Shown: piece after piece, positions 1 to 9,580 of the stretch
Position numbering within the stretch: position 1 is the first letter of the stretch
How the letters are laid out: every line of letters starts with the position of its first letter
From: Roseiarcus sp963784805
GTDB taxonomy: Bacteria > Pseudomonadota > Alphaproteobacteria > Rhizobiales > Beijerinckiaceae
NCBI GenBank assembly: GCA_963784805.1
Contig: CAWASR010000007.1
Coordinates: 8,827 to 72,826 of the forward strand
Reading direction: 5' to 3'
DNA length: 64,000 nucleotides
Made by a program: the position numbers and the translations under genes
The notes under the pieces: generated by a model
Databases searched by the model: none
What the model was told of the DNA's origin: nothing
Seen by the model: only the letters and a program-made list of their open reading frames with translations

Positions 1-1
1 C

Positions 2-67
2 GAAATCTTCCAACCCTTTCCCGAACGCTGCGACGCGGTTCAGGCCCGTGCGAAAGGCGAGCGATGA
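2..67 (+). CDS. 3' end of an upstream gene, product unknown
   Basis: A reading frame is open from base 2 to a TGA at 65-67, giving 21 residues that end in a charged RAKGER tail. Its stop overlaps the ATG of the efflux adaptor (ATGA at 64-67), the usual sign of translational coupling within an operon. Too little is present to name it. Adaptors of this type often follow a TetR-type regulator or an outer membrane channel, but nothing here decides between them. Confidence 0.4.
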   Translation, partial: EIFQPFPERCDAVQARAKGER

Positions 68-1392
68 GGCGCGTGACGAACTGGCTGTTGTTTGTGCTGG
101 CGCTCGCCGCCCTGGCGCTGGGCGCGGCGGCGAAACTTGCGCTTATCCACGCGCCGGTTCCCCCGCTCGCCTTCGGCGTGGCCGCGGCTGCGCTCGCCGC
201 CCTTCTCGTCATCCGCGCGCTGCCACTGAGGATTCGCCGGCCGGTCGTGTTCCTGGTCGCGCTTGCCCTTCTCGTCTCGTTGACCGCCGGGCTCGCCTAT
301 TTCCAGTTCGTCATCAAGCCCAAGATGGTCAAGGGCTTCATCAGCGCCGCTTTTGCGCCGAAGCCGACCGCCGTTTCGGCCGCGCCGGTCAAACTGGAGA
401 AGTGGCCGCCGCAACTGACCGCGATCGGCACCCTGCGCGCCTACCAGGGCGTCTCCATCGCGCCGCAGGCCGCCGGCAACGTGACCGCGATCCACTTTCA
501 GTCGGGCGACGACGTTCAGGCGGGCGCGCTCCTGCTCAATCTCGACGATTCGGTCGAAAAGGCCGATCTAGAGAACGGCCTCGCCCAGCTCAAAAACGCC
601 GAAGTGACCCTTGCGCGGCAAAAATTGCTGGTCGCTGGAGGCAATACCCCTCAATCGACGGTCGACCTCGCCATTGCGACGCGCGATTCGGCGGCAGCGA
701 CAGTGGACCGCACCCGCGCGATCATCGCGCAGAAGGCGATTCGGGCCCCCTTCGCCGGACGGCTTGGCCTGCGCAACGTCGATCTGGGGCAGTACGTCGC
801 GGTGGGCGCGACCCTCGTGACCCTGCAACAGCTCGATCCAATCTTCGCCGACTTTCCCCTTCCCCAGGAGACCTTGCGCTCGCTCGCGGTCGGGCAGGAC
901 GTCAGCATGACCATCGACGCCTTTCCCGGGCGCAGCTTCGCCGGAACGATCAAGGCGATCGACGCCCGGGTCAGCTCGGAATCGCGCAGCGTGACGGTGC
1001 GCGCCGAGTTCGCCAATCCCGACCACAAGCTGCTGCCCGGCATGTTCGCCAATTTGACCGTCACTACCGGCGCGAGCGCGGAGGTGCTGACGCTTCCCCG
1101 CACCGCGATCGTCTACAGTCTCTATGGAGACAACGTCTTTGTGGTGAAACCGGCGCCCCAGCCGGCCGGCGAGGCGGCCGCGGCGGGTCAGGGAGACGCC
1201 AAAGGCCTCGTCGTCGAGCGCCGCTTCGTGCGGATCGGTCCTATTCGCGGCGAGCGGATTGCGATCGAAGAGGGAGTCAAGGCCGGCGAGCGCGTGGTGA
1301 CCGCGGGCCAGATCAAGTTGCAGCCCAATTCGCCGGTCACGATCGACGAAAGCGTCGCGCTTCCGCCGCCCGCTGAAACGCCCAGACCGTGA
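64..1392 (+). CDS. RND efflux system periplasmic adaptor (HlyD/MexH family)
   Basis: The 442-residue protein is the membrane fusion subunit that should link the RND pump encoded next to it with an outer membrane channel. The lipoyl-like and hairpin region (about residues 100-250, with QAAGNVTAIHF, GDDVQAGALL and the second half APFAGRLGLRNVDLGQYV) and the beta-barrel part (RSFAGTIKAIDARVSSESRSVTVRAEF) are typical. It is unusual at the N-terminus, where three hydrophobic segments lie at about residues 6-27, 34-53 and 60-80; most family members have one anchor or a lipid anchor. The start overlaps the stop of the preceding gene, which supports it. The pump gene follows after 10 bases. No outer membrane factor is present in the window. 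Confidence 0.9.
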   Translation: MRRVTNWLLFVLALAALALGAAAKLALIHAPVPPLAFGVAAAALAALLVIRALPLRIRRPVVFLVALALLVSLTAGLAYFQFVIKPKMVKGFISAAFAPKPTAVSAAPVKLEKWPPQLTAIGTLRAYQGVSIAPQAAGNVTAIHFQSGDDVQAGALLLNLDDSVEKADLENGLAQLKNAEVTLARQKLLVAGGNTPQSTVDLAIATRDSAAATVDRTRAIIAQKAIRAPFAGRLGLRNVDLGQYVAVGATLVTLQQLDPIFADFPLPQETLRSLAVGQDVSMTIDAFPGRSFAGTIKAIDARVSSESRSVTVRAEFANPDHKLLPGMFANLTVTTGASAEVLTLPRTAIVYSLYGDNVFVVKPAPQPAGEAAAAGQGDAKGLVVERRFVRIGPIRGERIAIEEGVKAGERVVTAGQIKLQPNSPVTIDESVALPPPAETPRP

Positions 1393-1402
1393 AGACGCGC
1401 CG

Positions 1403-4400
1403 ATGAACGCCTTCACCGATCTGTTCATCCGCCGGCCGGTGCTGGCGAGCGTGGTCAGTCTGCTGATTCTTCTGGTCGGCGGCATGGCCGGGCTGAAGCT
1501 GCAAATCCGTCAATTTCCCCAGACCTCGAATACCACCATCACCATCACCACCACCTATCCCGGCGCAGCGGCCGACGTGATCAAGGGCTTCATCACCACG
1601 CCGATCGAACAGGCGGTCGCGAGCAGCGAGGGCATCGACACGCTGGTCTCGACCTCGCAGCAGAACGTCTCGACGGTCACTCTCAATCTGCGTCTCGACG
1701 CCAACCCCGACCGGGCGATGGCCGACACCTTGTCCAAGGTCAACCAGGTTCGCGGCCTCCTGCCTCGCGACGCCAACGATCCGGTTATCGTCAAGCAAAC
1801 CGGACAGGGCTTCGCCCTGATGTATCTGTCGTTCAATTCGACCGTCATGACGGCGCCCCAGATCACCGACTATCTGACGCGCGTCATTCAGCCGCGCCTT
1901 CAGACCGTCGACGGCGTCGCCAACGCGCAAATTCTCGGCGGGCATCAGTTCGCCATGCGCATCTGGCTCGATCCGATCCGAATGGCCGCGCTCGGCGTGA
2001 CGCCAAACGACGTGCGCGCCGCGCTCGTGGCCAACAACTTCACCACCGCAGCTGGCGAGATCAAGAGCAACTATACTCAAATCAGCGTCAATGCGTTGAC
2101 GTCGCTCGACAGCGCCAAGGAATTCGGCAAGCTGGTGATCGCGGCTCGTGGCGACGCGCTGGTGCGCATGAGCGACGTGGCGAAAATCGAACTCGGGCCG
2201 CAGAGCGTCGACTCTTCGTCGGTGTTCGACGGCCTCAAAGCGGTGTTCATCGGCATCTACGGCACGCCGGAAGCCAATCCGCTGACGGTGATCGACGGGG
2301 TGCGCAAGCTCCTCCCCAGCATTCAGAGCCAATTGCCGACCGGCCTCAAAGCCACGATCGCCTACGATTCGACCGCGTTCATCCGCGCTTCGATCTTTGA
2401 GGTCGCCAAAACCCTCGCCGAGGCGGCTGCGATCGTGATCGTGGTGATTTTTCTGTTCCTCGGCAATCTGCGCTCCACCTTCATTCCGATCGTCACCATC
2501 CCCCTGTCGCTGATCGGAGTGATGATCGCGCTGCTGGCGCTCGGCTATTCGATCAACCTTTTGACCCTGCTGGCCCTGGTGCTCGGCATCGGCCTCGTCG
2601 TCGACGACGCGATCGTCGTGGTCGAGAACATTCACCGTCACATCGAGGAAGGGATGACGCCGTTCGATGCGGCGCTGCGCGGCGCGCACGAGATCGCGCT
2701 GCCAATCGTGTCGATGACGATCACCCTCGCCGCGGTCTATGCGCCGATCGGTTTTGTCAGCGGCGTGACCGGCGCGCTATTTCGCGAATTCGCGTTCACC
2801 CTGGCGGGCGCCGTCATCGTGTCCGGCTTCATCGCGTTGACGCTGTCGCCGATGATGTGTTCGAAGTTGTTGCGGGACGACACGGGACGGGGCAGGTTCG
2901 GCTATTTTGTCGACCGCAGCTTCAATCGCCTGCGCGGCGCCTATCTGCGCCGCCTGCACAGCACTCTCGATTTCCGCGCCTTGACGCTGCTGATTCTTGT
3001 CGGCGTGTTGGCGCTGGCCGGCGTCATGTACGCCACGACCCCGCGCGAGCTCGCCCCCGAGGAGGATCAGGGCATTCTCCTGTCGTTGATCAAGATTCCG
3101 CAGATCGGCAATCTCGACTACACCGAGCAGGCGACCCAACGCCTCTACGATGAGGCGCACGTGGTTCCGGAAGTCTCGCACGTCTTCACCATCAACGGCG
3201 CTCCCAATGTGCACTCCGCATTCGCCGGCTTCCTGCTCAAACCGTGGGATCAGCGCGCGCGCAATCAGAAGGCGGTGCTGACCGAGCTCAGACCGAAGTT
3301 CCTGGCCGTGCCGCAGGCTCAGGTGCAGGCGTTCTCGCCGCCGGCGCTGCCGGGCTCGACCGGCGGCCCGCCGATGCAGTTCGTCATCCGCACGACCGGC
3401 GACTATGAAACGCTCGCCGACGTCGCGCTGAAGATGCAGCAGGCGGCCAAGGAGAGCGGGCTTTTCCTCTTTACTGACGTCGACCTCAAGTTCGACACGC
3501 CGCAGTTCGTGTTCAAGGTCGACGCCGACAAGGCCAACCGCATCGGCGTCAATATGCAGGACATTGGAACCGCCCTGTCGACGATGCTGGGGGGCAATTA
3601 CGTCAATCTGTTCAGCCTTTACGGCCGCAGCTATCAGGTCATTCCGCAGGCGCCGCGCGTGTTCCGCCTGTCGCCCGACTGGCTGACCCGTTACCGGGTG
3701 CGCACGACCAGCGGCGAACTCGTGCCGCTCTCCGCGGTGGCGAGCGTCTCGGAAGAGGTGCAGCCGAATGCGTTGACAAGCTTCCAGCAGCTCAATTCCG
3801 CGACGCTCTCAGGGGTGCCGTTTCCCGGCCGCACCCTCGGCGAGGCGCTCGATTTCCTCAAGGCGAAGTCGAAGGAGATTTTCCCCGAAGGCTACAGCTA
3901 CGATTTCCAGGGCGACTCGCGCCAACTGGAGCAGGAGGGCAACGCGCTCGTCTATGTGTTCGTGTTTGCGCTCCTCGTCATCTACCTGGTGCTCGCCGCC
4001 CAGTACGAGAGCTTCCGCGACCCGTTCATCATTCTTATCGCGCTGCCGACGGCCTTGTTCGGCGCGCTGCTGCCGCTCAACATCGGCGGCTTCCTGGGGT
4101 TCGCCAGCATCAACATCTATTCCCAGATCGGACTCGTCACCCTGATCGGGCTCATCTCCAAGCACGGCATTTTGATGGTCGACTTCGCCAACCGCCTTCA
4201 GGAGACGCGCGGCTTCTCGCGGCGCGACGCGATCGAGGAGGCGGCGGCGGTGCGGCTTCGTCCGATCCTGATGACGACGGCGGCGATGGTGGTCGGCATG
4301 GTCCCGCTCATCGCCGCCTCGGGCGCCGGCGCGAGCTCGCGCTTCAATATCGGGCTGACGATTTTCTCCGGCATGGCGATCGGCACCCTTTTCACCTTGT

Positions 4401-4510
4401 TCGTGACGCCGATGGTCTACACCTTCCTCGCCCGCGACCACGCGGCGGCGATGGCCAAGGAGAAGGCGCTGGGACATCTGGCGAGCGGCGAGGGAGAGGC
4501 GGCGCGCTGA
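1403..4510 (+). CDS. RND multidrug efflux permease (AcrB/MexI family)
   Basis: At 1035 residues this is the full length of an inner-membrane HAE1-type RND pump, which exports hydrophobic or amphiphilic compounds using the proton gradient. The N-terminal TM1 (FIRRPVLASVVSLLILLVGG), the porter domain with QFPQTSNTTITITTTYPGA, and the central helices with LGIGLVVDDAIVVVENIHRH are visible. The two Asp of the VVDDA motif in TM4 are the expected proton-relay residues. The second half repeats the fold, with LAAQYESFRDPFIIL and GLVTLIGLISKHGILMVDFAN. It forms a two-gene unit with the adaptor just upstream. Substrates cannot be read from the sequence. Confidence 0.95.
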   Translation: MNAFTDLFIRRPVLASVVSLLILLVGGMAGLKLQIRQFPQTSNTTITITTTYPGAAADVIKGFITTPIEQAVASSEGIDTLVSTSQQNVSTVTLNLRLDANPDRAMADTLSKVNQVRGLLPRDANDPVIVKQTGQGFALMYLSFNSTVMTAPQITDYLTRVIQPRLQTVDGVANAQILGGHQFAMRIWLDPIRMAALGVTPNDVRAALVANNFTTAAGEIKSNYTQISVNALTSLDSAKEFGKLVIAARGDALVRMSDVAKIELGPQSVDSSSVFDGLKAVFIGIYGTPEANPLTVIDGVRKLLPSIQSQLPTGLKATIAYDSTAFIRASIFEVAKTLAEAAAIVIVVIFLFLGNLRSTFIPIVTIPLSLIGVMIALLALGYSINLLTLLALVLGIGLVVDDAIVVVENIHRHIEEGMTPFDAALRGAHEIALPIVSMTITLAAVYAPIGFVSGVTGALFREFAFTLAGAVIVSGFIALTLSPMMCSKLLRDDTGRGRFGYFVDRSFNRLRGAYLRRLHSTLDFRALTLLILVGVLALAGVMYATTPRELAPEEDQGILLSLIKIPQIGNLDYTEQATQRLYDEAHVVPEVSHVFTINGAPNVHSAFAGFLLKPWDQRARNQKAVLTELRPKFLAVPQAQVQAFSPPALPGSTGGPPMQFVIRTTGDYETLADVALKMQQAAKESGLFLFTDVDLKFDTPQFVFKVDADKANRIGVNMQDIGTALSTMLGGNYVNLFSLYGRSYQVIPQAPRVFRLSPDWLTRYRVRTTSGELVPLSAVASVSEEVQPNALTSFQQLNSATLSGVPFPGRTLGEALDFLKAKSKEIFPEGYSYDFQGDSRQLEQEGNALVYVFVFALLVIYLVLAAQYESFRDPFIILIALPTALFGALLPLNIGGFLGFASINIYSQIGLVTLIGLISKHGILMVDFANRLQETRGFSRRDAIEEAAAVRLRPILMTTAAMVVGMVPLIAASGAGASSRFNIGLTIFSGMAIGTLFTLFVTPMVYTFLARDHAAAMAKEKALGHLASGEGEAAR

Positions 4511-4610
4511 CGCCGGCGGCGCCCGCCCTTGCTGGCGGGCGTCGGAATTGCGACAATGGCGGCTTCCCGGCGCATCGCGGCGCCGACAGCGTCTGGAGTA
4601 GAGGCTTCCA

Positions 4611-6452
4611 ATGCCTGCATATCGTTCCCGCACCACCACGCACGGCCGCAATATGGCGGGCGCGCGCGGCCTGTGGCGCGCCACCGGGATGCGCGACGGG
4701 GATTTTGGCAAGCCGATCATCGCGGTCGCCAATTCCTTTACCCAGTTCGTGCCTGGGCACGTGCATCTGAAGGACCTTGGGCAGCTGGTCGCGCGCGAGA
4801 TCGAGGCGGCGGGCGGCGTCGCCAAGGAATTCAACACCATCGCCGTCGACGACGGCATCGCGATGGGCCATGACGGCATGCTGTATTCCCTGCCCTCGCG
4901 CGAGGTGATCGCCGACAGCGTCGAATACATGGCCAACGCCCATTGCGCCGACGCGCTGGTCTGCATCTCCAACTGCGACAAGATCACGCCCGGCATGCTG
5001 ATGGCGGCGCTGCGCCTCAATATCCCGGCCGTCTTCGTCTCCGGCGGACCGATGGAGGCGGGCAAGGTCAAGCTCTCGACCGGAGCGCGCACGGTCGACC
5101 TCGTCGACGCGATGGTCGCCGCCGGCGACTCGAAGGTTTCCGACGCCGACGTCGCCGTGCTCGAGCGCTCCGCCTGTCCGACCTGCGGTTCGTGTTCGGG
5201 CATGTTCACCGCCAATTCAATGAACTGCCTGACCGAGGCGCTCGGACTGTCGCTGCCGGGCAACGGCACGGTGGTCGCGACTCACGCCGACCGGCGCCGG
5301 CTCTTCGTCGAGGCCGGGCATCTCATCGTCGATCTCGCCCGCCGCTGGTACGAAGAGGGCGATGAAGGCGCACTGCCGCGAGGCATCGCCACTTTCGAGG
5401 CGTTCGAGAACGCGATGACGCTCGACATCGCGATGGGCGGCTCGACCAACACGGTGCTGCATCTGCTCGCCGCCGCGCACGAAGCCAAAGTCGATTTCAC
5501 CATGGAAGACATCGACCGGCTGTCGCGCCGCGTGCCCTGCCTGTGCAAGGTTGCGCCTTCGGTCCCCGACGTGCATGTCGAGGATGTCCATCGCGCCGGC
5601 GGGGTAATGGGAATTCTCGGCGAACTCGACCGCGCGGGCCTGCTCCATCGCGAGGTGAGGATGGTTCACGCCGAATCGCTCGAGCACGCGCTGTCGCGCA
5701 ACGACATCATGCGGACGGACGGCAAGGCGACGCGCGAATTTTTCTCCGCCGCGCCGGGCGGCGTGCCGACGCAGATCGCTTTCAGCCAATCGGAGCGCTA
5801 CGAAACGCTCGACGAGGACCGCGCCGGGGGCGTCATTCGCGACGCCGAGCACGCCTTCTCCGAGGACGGCGGCCTCGCGGTGCTCTCCGGCAATATCGCG
5901 CTCGACGGCTCGATCGTGAAAACGGCCGGCGTCGACGCGGCCATTCTCAAGTTCACCGGCCCCGCGCGGATCTTCGAAAGCCAGGACGACGCGGTGAAGG
6001 GGATTCTCGGCGGCAAGGTCGTGGCGGGCGACGTCGTCGTCATTCGTTACGAGGGGCCGCGGGGCGGGCCGGGGATGCAGGAGATGCTTTATCCGACCAG
6101 CTATCTGAAATCGCGCGGGCTCGGCAAGGTCTGCGCCCTGGTCACGGACGGACGTTTCTCCGGCGGCACGGCTGGCCTGTCGGTCGGCCACGTGTCGCCG
6201 GAAGCGGCCGAAGGCGGCGCCATCGCCCTGATCGAAGAGGGCGACCGAATAGAATTCGACATTCCCGCCCGCAGGATCGCCCTCCTGGTCGACGAGGCGA
6301 CGCTCAGTTCGCGCCGGGCGGCGATGGAGGCCAAGGGCAAGGACGCCTGGAAGCCCGCCAAGCCGCGCGCGCGTCAGGTTTCGCAGGCGCTGCGCGCCTA
6401 TGCGGCCTTCGCCACCAGCGCGGCGCGCGGCGCGGTGCGAGAGGTTCCCTAG
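4611..6452 (+). CDS. ilvD: Dihydroxy-acid dehydratase IlvD
   Basis: This 613-residue enzyme dehydrates 2,3-dihydroxy-isovalerate and 2,3-dihydroxy-3-methylvalerate in valine, leucine and isoleucine synthesis. The start MPAYRSRTTTHGRNMAGARGLWRATG is the classic IlvD N-terminus. Cluster cysteines are visible in SNCDKITPGM and ACPTCGSCSGMFTANSMNCL. The C-terminal half carries the YEGPRGGPGMQEMLYPTSYLK and TDGRFSGGTAGLSVGHVSPEA signatures. The length matches the long (E. coli-like) IlvD type. A second, more distant member of the same superfamily lies at 21125-22957. The histidine kinase gene starts only 11 bases after the stop, so the two may be co-transcribed. Confidence 0.97.
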   Translation: MPAYRSRTTTHGRNMAGARGLWRATGMRDGDFGKPIIAVANSFTQFVPGHVHLKDLGQLVAREIEAAGGVAKEFNTIAVDDGIAMGHDGMLYSLPSREVIADSVEYMANAHCADALVCISNCDKITPGMLMAALRLNIPAVFVSGGPMEAGKVKLSTGARTVDLVDAMVAAGDSKVSDADVAVLERSACPTCGSCSGMFTANSMNCLTEALGLSLPGNGTVVATHADRRRLFVEAGHLIVDLARRWYEEGDEGALPRGIATFEAFENAMTLDIAMGGSTNTVLHLLAAAHEAKVDFTMEDIDRLSRRVPCLCKVAPSVPDVHVEDVHRAGGVMGILGELDRAGLLHREVRMVHAESLEHALSRNDIMRTDGKATREFFSAAPGGVPTQIAFSQSERYETLDEDRAGGVIRDAEHAFSEDGGLAVLSGNIALDGSIVKTAGVDAAILKFTGPARIFESQDDAVKGILGGKVVAGDVVVIRYEGPRGGPGMQEMLYPTSYLKSRGLGKVCALVTDGRFSGGTAGLSVGHVSPEAAEGGAIALIEEGDRIEFDIPARRIALLVDEATLSSRRAAMEAKGKDAWKPAKPRARQVSQALRAYAAFATSAARGAVREVP

Positions 6453-6463
6453 CAACGGCCTCC

Positions 6464-7840
6464 ATGCTGACGGCGCTCAGCGCGCGATCGATCGCCTCCC
6501 GCCTCTTTCTGTCGGCGGCGTTCTGGAGCACCCTGATCCTCGCGTTGGCGGGGCTGGGCCTGAGCGCGCTCAACGCTGGTTGGACCGAGGCGAATTTCGA
6601 CGACCAGCTCGGCGTCTATTTGAAGGCGCTGGTCGCCAATGTCGCGATTCCGGGCGAGGAAGGGAAGGCCGGGGGCGTTGCGGCGGTCGCGCCGCAATTC
6701 GAACTCGCCTTTTCGGGCTGGTACTGGCAGATCACGCGCCTCGACGCCAAACCGCCGGAAATCCGGGCCTCCAAGTCGCTGTTTGCAACCCAGCTTCCCC
6801 GTCTCGCAGCCGGCGCCGAAAATCATGCGGGGATCCTCAGCGGCTACGTGATTGGGCCTGGCGGACGAGAGCTGCGCATGATCCAGCGCCAGATCGACGC
6901 CGGCGACGAGGGGCGCTACCTGGTTCAGGTCGCCGCGAACGCCGACGTGATCAAGGCCCAGGAGAGAAGCTTCGAATGGGCGCTGGCGGCGACGTTTCTG
7001 ACTCTGGCGCTGGCGTTGATCGGTTCGACGGCGCTGGCCGTCCGCTTCGGCTTGCGCCCGCTCAGGGTGTTGCAGGAAGGGGTCGCCGCAATCCGCCGCG
7101 GCGAAGCCGAACGCGTCGCCGGTCAGTTTCCGCAGGACGTCGCTCCGCTCGCGGTCGAAGTGAACCAGCTGCTCGACGCCAACAGGGAGGTCGTCGAGCG
7201 CGCGCGCACGCAGGTCGGCAATCTGGCCCATGCGCTTAAGACGCCGCTCAGCGTCCTCATCAATGAGGCCGATTCGAAGAGCGAGAGCCTGCCGGAAAAG
7301 GTGCGCGAGCAGGCGGAAATCATGCGCCGTCAGGTCGCCTTCTACCTGGACCGCGCGCGCGCCGCCGCGCGCGCGGGGACGGTCGGCGCTGCGACGGAGG
7401 TCAGGCCGGTGGTCGAGGGGCTCGTGCGCACCTTCGAGACGCTGCATTCCGACCGCGGACTTCTGTTCGACGTGGATGTGCAGGATGGACTCAGGTTTCG
7501 GGGCGAAGCGCAGGACCTCACTGATCTGATAGGCAACCTGCTCGACAATGCGGGCAAGTGGGCGCGCGAGCGCGTCTCCATTCGCGCCTCGCGCGTCGCC
7601 GCCGGCCAAGACCCCTCTCCGTTCCTTATCGCCGAGATCGACGATGACGGCCGCGGGCTCGACCAAAGCGCGCGCGCGGCGGCGCTTCAGCGCGGCAAGC
7701 GGCTTGACGAATCGCAGCCGGGTTCCGGCCTCGGCCTTTCAATCGTCGCGGAACTCGCCGCGATCTATGGCGGCTCGCTGCAACTCGACGAAGGCCCCCG
7801 TGGGGGCCTGCGCGCCATCTTGCGGTTGCCGAGCGTATGA
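6464..7840 (+). CDS. PhoQ-like sensor histidine kinase without adjacent response regulator
   Basis: The 458-residue protein has an N-terminal membrane helix (about residues 12-35), a periplasmic sensing region of roughly 130 residues, a second helix (about 170-190), a HAMP-like linker starting RFGLRPLRVLQEGVAAI, the phosphoacceptor box VGNLAHALKTPLSVL and a HATPase domain with NLLDNAGKWA, DDDGRGL and GSGLGLSIV. The HALKTPL form of the H-box is that of the PhoQ-like group. Such kinases normally sit next to their OmpR-type regulator, but ilvD lies immediately upstream and a lipoprotein gene downstream. The ATG at 6464 was chosen because it sits just past the ilvD stop and begins a normal kinase N-terminus. 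Confidence 0.88.
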   Translation: MLTALSARSIASRLFLSAAFWSTLILALAGLGLSALNAGWTEANFDDQLGVYLKALVANVAIPGEEGKAGGVAAVAPQFELAFSGWYWQITRLDAKPPEIRASKSLFATQLPRLAAGAENHAGILSGYVIGPGGRELRMIQRQIDAGDEGRYLVQVAANADVIKAQERSFEWALAATFLTLALALIGSTALAVRFGLRPLRVLQEGVAAIRRGEAERVAGQFPQDVAPLAVEVNQLLDANREVVERARTQVGNLAHALKTPLSVLINEADSKSESLPEKVREQAEIMRRQVAFYLDRARAAARAGTVGAATEVRPVVEGLVRTFETLHSDRGLLFDVDVQDGLRFRGEAQDLTDLIGNLLDNAGKWARERVSIRASRVAAGQDPSPFLIAEIDDDGRGLDQSARAAALQRGKRLDESQPGSGLGLSIVAELAAIYGGSLQLDEGPRGGLRAILRLPSV

Positions 7841-7977
7841 GGCGCGACGGGCGTGCTAAATGCTACGAATGGGCGACGCGAAGTCGCCATAGTTCGCGCC
7901 TTTGGTCGGCGGCGAAGCCTCGGCGGGTCTGCCGCCCAGGGCGGAGTCATCATGCTTTTTCGGACGGGGATCTGGCC

Positions 7978-8379
7978 ATGTGGCGGGCAATTGTTGTGAC
8001 GGTGACGCTGGGCCTGCCTTTCCTCGCCGGCTGTTCGGGCGGAGGCGAGCCGCCGGTCGCTGCAGCGTCGATGCAGCCGGTCGCTCCAGCGGTCGCGACG
8101 GGAGCGGCCCTCGGGGGCGTCTTCGGCGGTCCGATCGGCGCATCCCTCAGCGACGCCGACCGTAAGGCCGCATGGAAGGCGCAGGTCGCAGCGCTTGGTT
8201 CCGGCCAACGGCAGTCGTGGCGCGGTTCCAACGGCGTTTTCGGATTTGTCGAGGCCGGCGCAGACCTTGGCGGCGGCTGCCGCGCCTATTCGCAAACAGT
8301 TTATGTGGGCGGCTGGCCCAACCGAGGCCACGGCGTCGGCTGCAGGCAGCCGGACGGAAGCTGGAAAATGACGAGTTGA
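7978..8379 (+). CDS. Small surface lipoprotein (RT0821/Lpp0805-like)
   Basis: The 133-residue product starts with a lipoprotein signal peptide: MWRAIVVTVTLGLPFLAGCSGG has a hydrophobic core and the lipobox LAGC, so the mature protein should begin at Cys19. A glycine-rich membrane-like stretch follows (ATGAALGGVFGGPIGASLSDADR), similar to the 17 kDa/RT0821 surface antigen group, then a compact C-terminal domain with CRAYSQTVYVGG and GVGCRQPDGSWKM. The start was chosen for the signal peptide and the GGGGAT upstream; the frame is open further upstream but the extension is basic and unlike a signal. Its function is unknown. Confidence 0.75.
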   Translation: MWRAIVVTVTLGLPFLAGCSGGGEPPVAAASMQPVAPAVATGAALGGVFGGPIGASLSDADRKAAWKAQVAALGSGQRQSWRGSNGVFGFVEAGADLGGGCRAYSQTVYVGGWPNRGHGVGCRQPDGSWKMTS

Positions 8380-8467
8380 GGCGTTTGACGAGACCTTAGC
8401 GCGATTTTGCGATAACACGCCGCTGACTTTTTGCGGCTCGGCTCAAGAGCCGCCCAGAGGCTATTCG

Positions 8468-9580
8468 ATGGTATGGTTTGTCATGGCGGGAATGGCCGCT
8501 TTCGCGGCCCTCGCCGCAGTTTGGCCGGTTCTGCGCTCTTCGCCTCCATCCGCGGACGCCGAGGCTGCGTCCGGCGAAGCTGTCTTCTACCGGGCGCAAC
8601 TCGACGAAATCCAGCGCGACGTCGAGCGCGGTCAATTGCCCCGAACCGAAGCGTCGAGCGCGCGCGCCGAAGCCGCCCGACGGCTTATCGCCACCAGCAG
8701 GGAGGGGTCGAAAGCGCCTTCACGGGCCCGGGCCCGCGATCGGTTCGCGGCGGTGGCCTTGATCGCCGTCGGGCTGCCGGCGATCGCCTTTCCGCTTTAC
8801 GCCCTGCTCGGCCAGCCGCGCATGCCCGACGAGCCGCTGGCGAGCCGAAAGGCCGCGCTGGAGATAAACACGGCGGGCGGGCTCGAGGCGGCGGTGGCGT
8901 CCGTCGAGGCGCATCTGACCGCCAACCCCAACGATGGCAAAGGCTGGGCGGTCATTGCCCCGGTCTACATGCGCCTCGGGCGCTACGATGAAGCGGCGCA
9001 CGCCTATTCCGAGGCTCTCCGTCTTCTGGGCGAAGACGCTTTTCGTCGCGCCGCCTACGGCGAAGCCTTGTTCGCGGCCGCGAGCGGCGTCGTCACCGAG
9101 AACGCGCGCGAAGCCTTCAAGAAGGCGCTCGCCGATCAGCCGGGTCAGCCACAGGCGCGCTTCTACCTCGCGCTCGGCGCCGAGCAGGATGGCAGAACAG
9201 CGGACGCGATTCACGACTACGAATCCCTGATCGCCGACGCGCGGCCGGACGCCCCGTGGCTGGCGGCGGTGAAGGCGCGCCTGGCCGTGGCCAAGGGCGA
9301 GCCGCCGCCGGAGAAGAGCGCCTTGGCCCCGCCCGTCGCGCCGAAGGCGCAAATGCCGATGATTGAGGGGATGGTGAACAGGCTGGCGACCCGTCTCGCC
9401 AGCAACGGCGGCAGCGTCGAAGAGTGGTCGCGCCTTATTCGCGCCTATACGGTGCTGCATCAGGCGGATAAGGCGAAGGCGGCGCTCGCCAGCGCGCGCA
9501 GGGCGCTCGGACCGGACAGAAGCGCGGTCGCCAGTCTGAACGCGCTCGCGCGCGACCTTGATCTCGGAGGCGCCAATTGA
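8468..9580 (+). CDS. ccmI: Cytochrome c maturation protein CcmI (CycH)
   Basis: First gene of the haem-attachment operon. The 370-residue protein has an N-terminal transmembrane helix (MVWFVMAGMAAFAALAAVWPVL), a cytoplasmic loop with FYRAQLDEIQRDVERGQL that is highly characteristic of CcmI, a second helix near residues 95-115, and a periplasmic TPR-containing region (WAVIAPVYMRLGRYDEAAHAYSEAL; ARFYLALGAEQDGRTADAI). CcmI holds apocytochrome c and delivers it to the CcmF-CcmH ligation complex in the periplasm. Its stop overlaps the ccmE start (ATGA at 9577-9580). Confidence 0.93.
   Translation: MVWFVMAGMAAFAALAAVWPVLRSSPPSADAEAASGEAVFYRAQLDEIQRDVERGQLPRTEASSARAEAARRLIATSREGSKAPSRARARDRFAAVALIAVGLPAIAFPLYALLGQPRMPDEPLASRKAALEINTAGGLEAAVASVEAHLTANPNDGKGWAVIAPVYMRLGRYDEAAHAYSEALRLLGEDAFRRAAYGEALFAAASGVVTENAREAFKKALADQPGQPQARFYLALGAEQDGRTADAIHDYESLIADARPDAPWLAAVKARLAVAKGEPPPEKSALAPPVAPKAQMPMIEGMVNRLATRLASNGGSVEEWSRLIRAYTVLHQADKAKAALASARRALGPDRSAVASLNALARDLDLGGAN

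Noticed and set aside
4611..6452. ilvD as a duplicate of the gene at 21125
   Set aside because: The two belong to different branches of the IlvD/Edd superfamily with different N-terminal and cluster motifs, so they are not a recent duplication.
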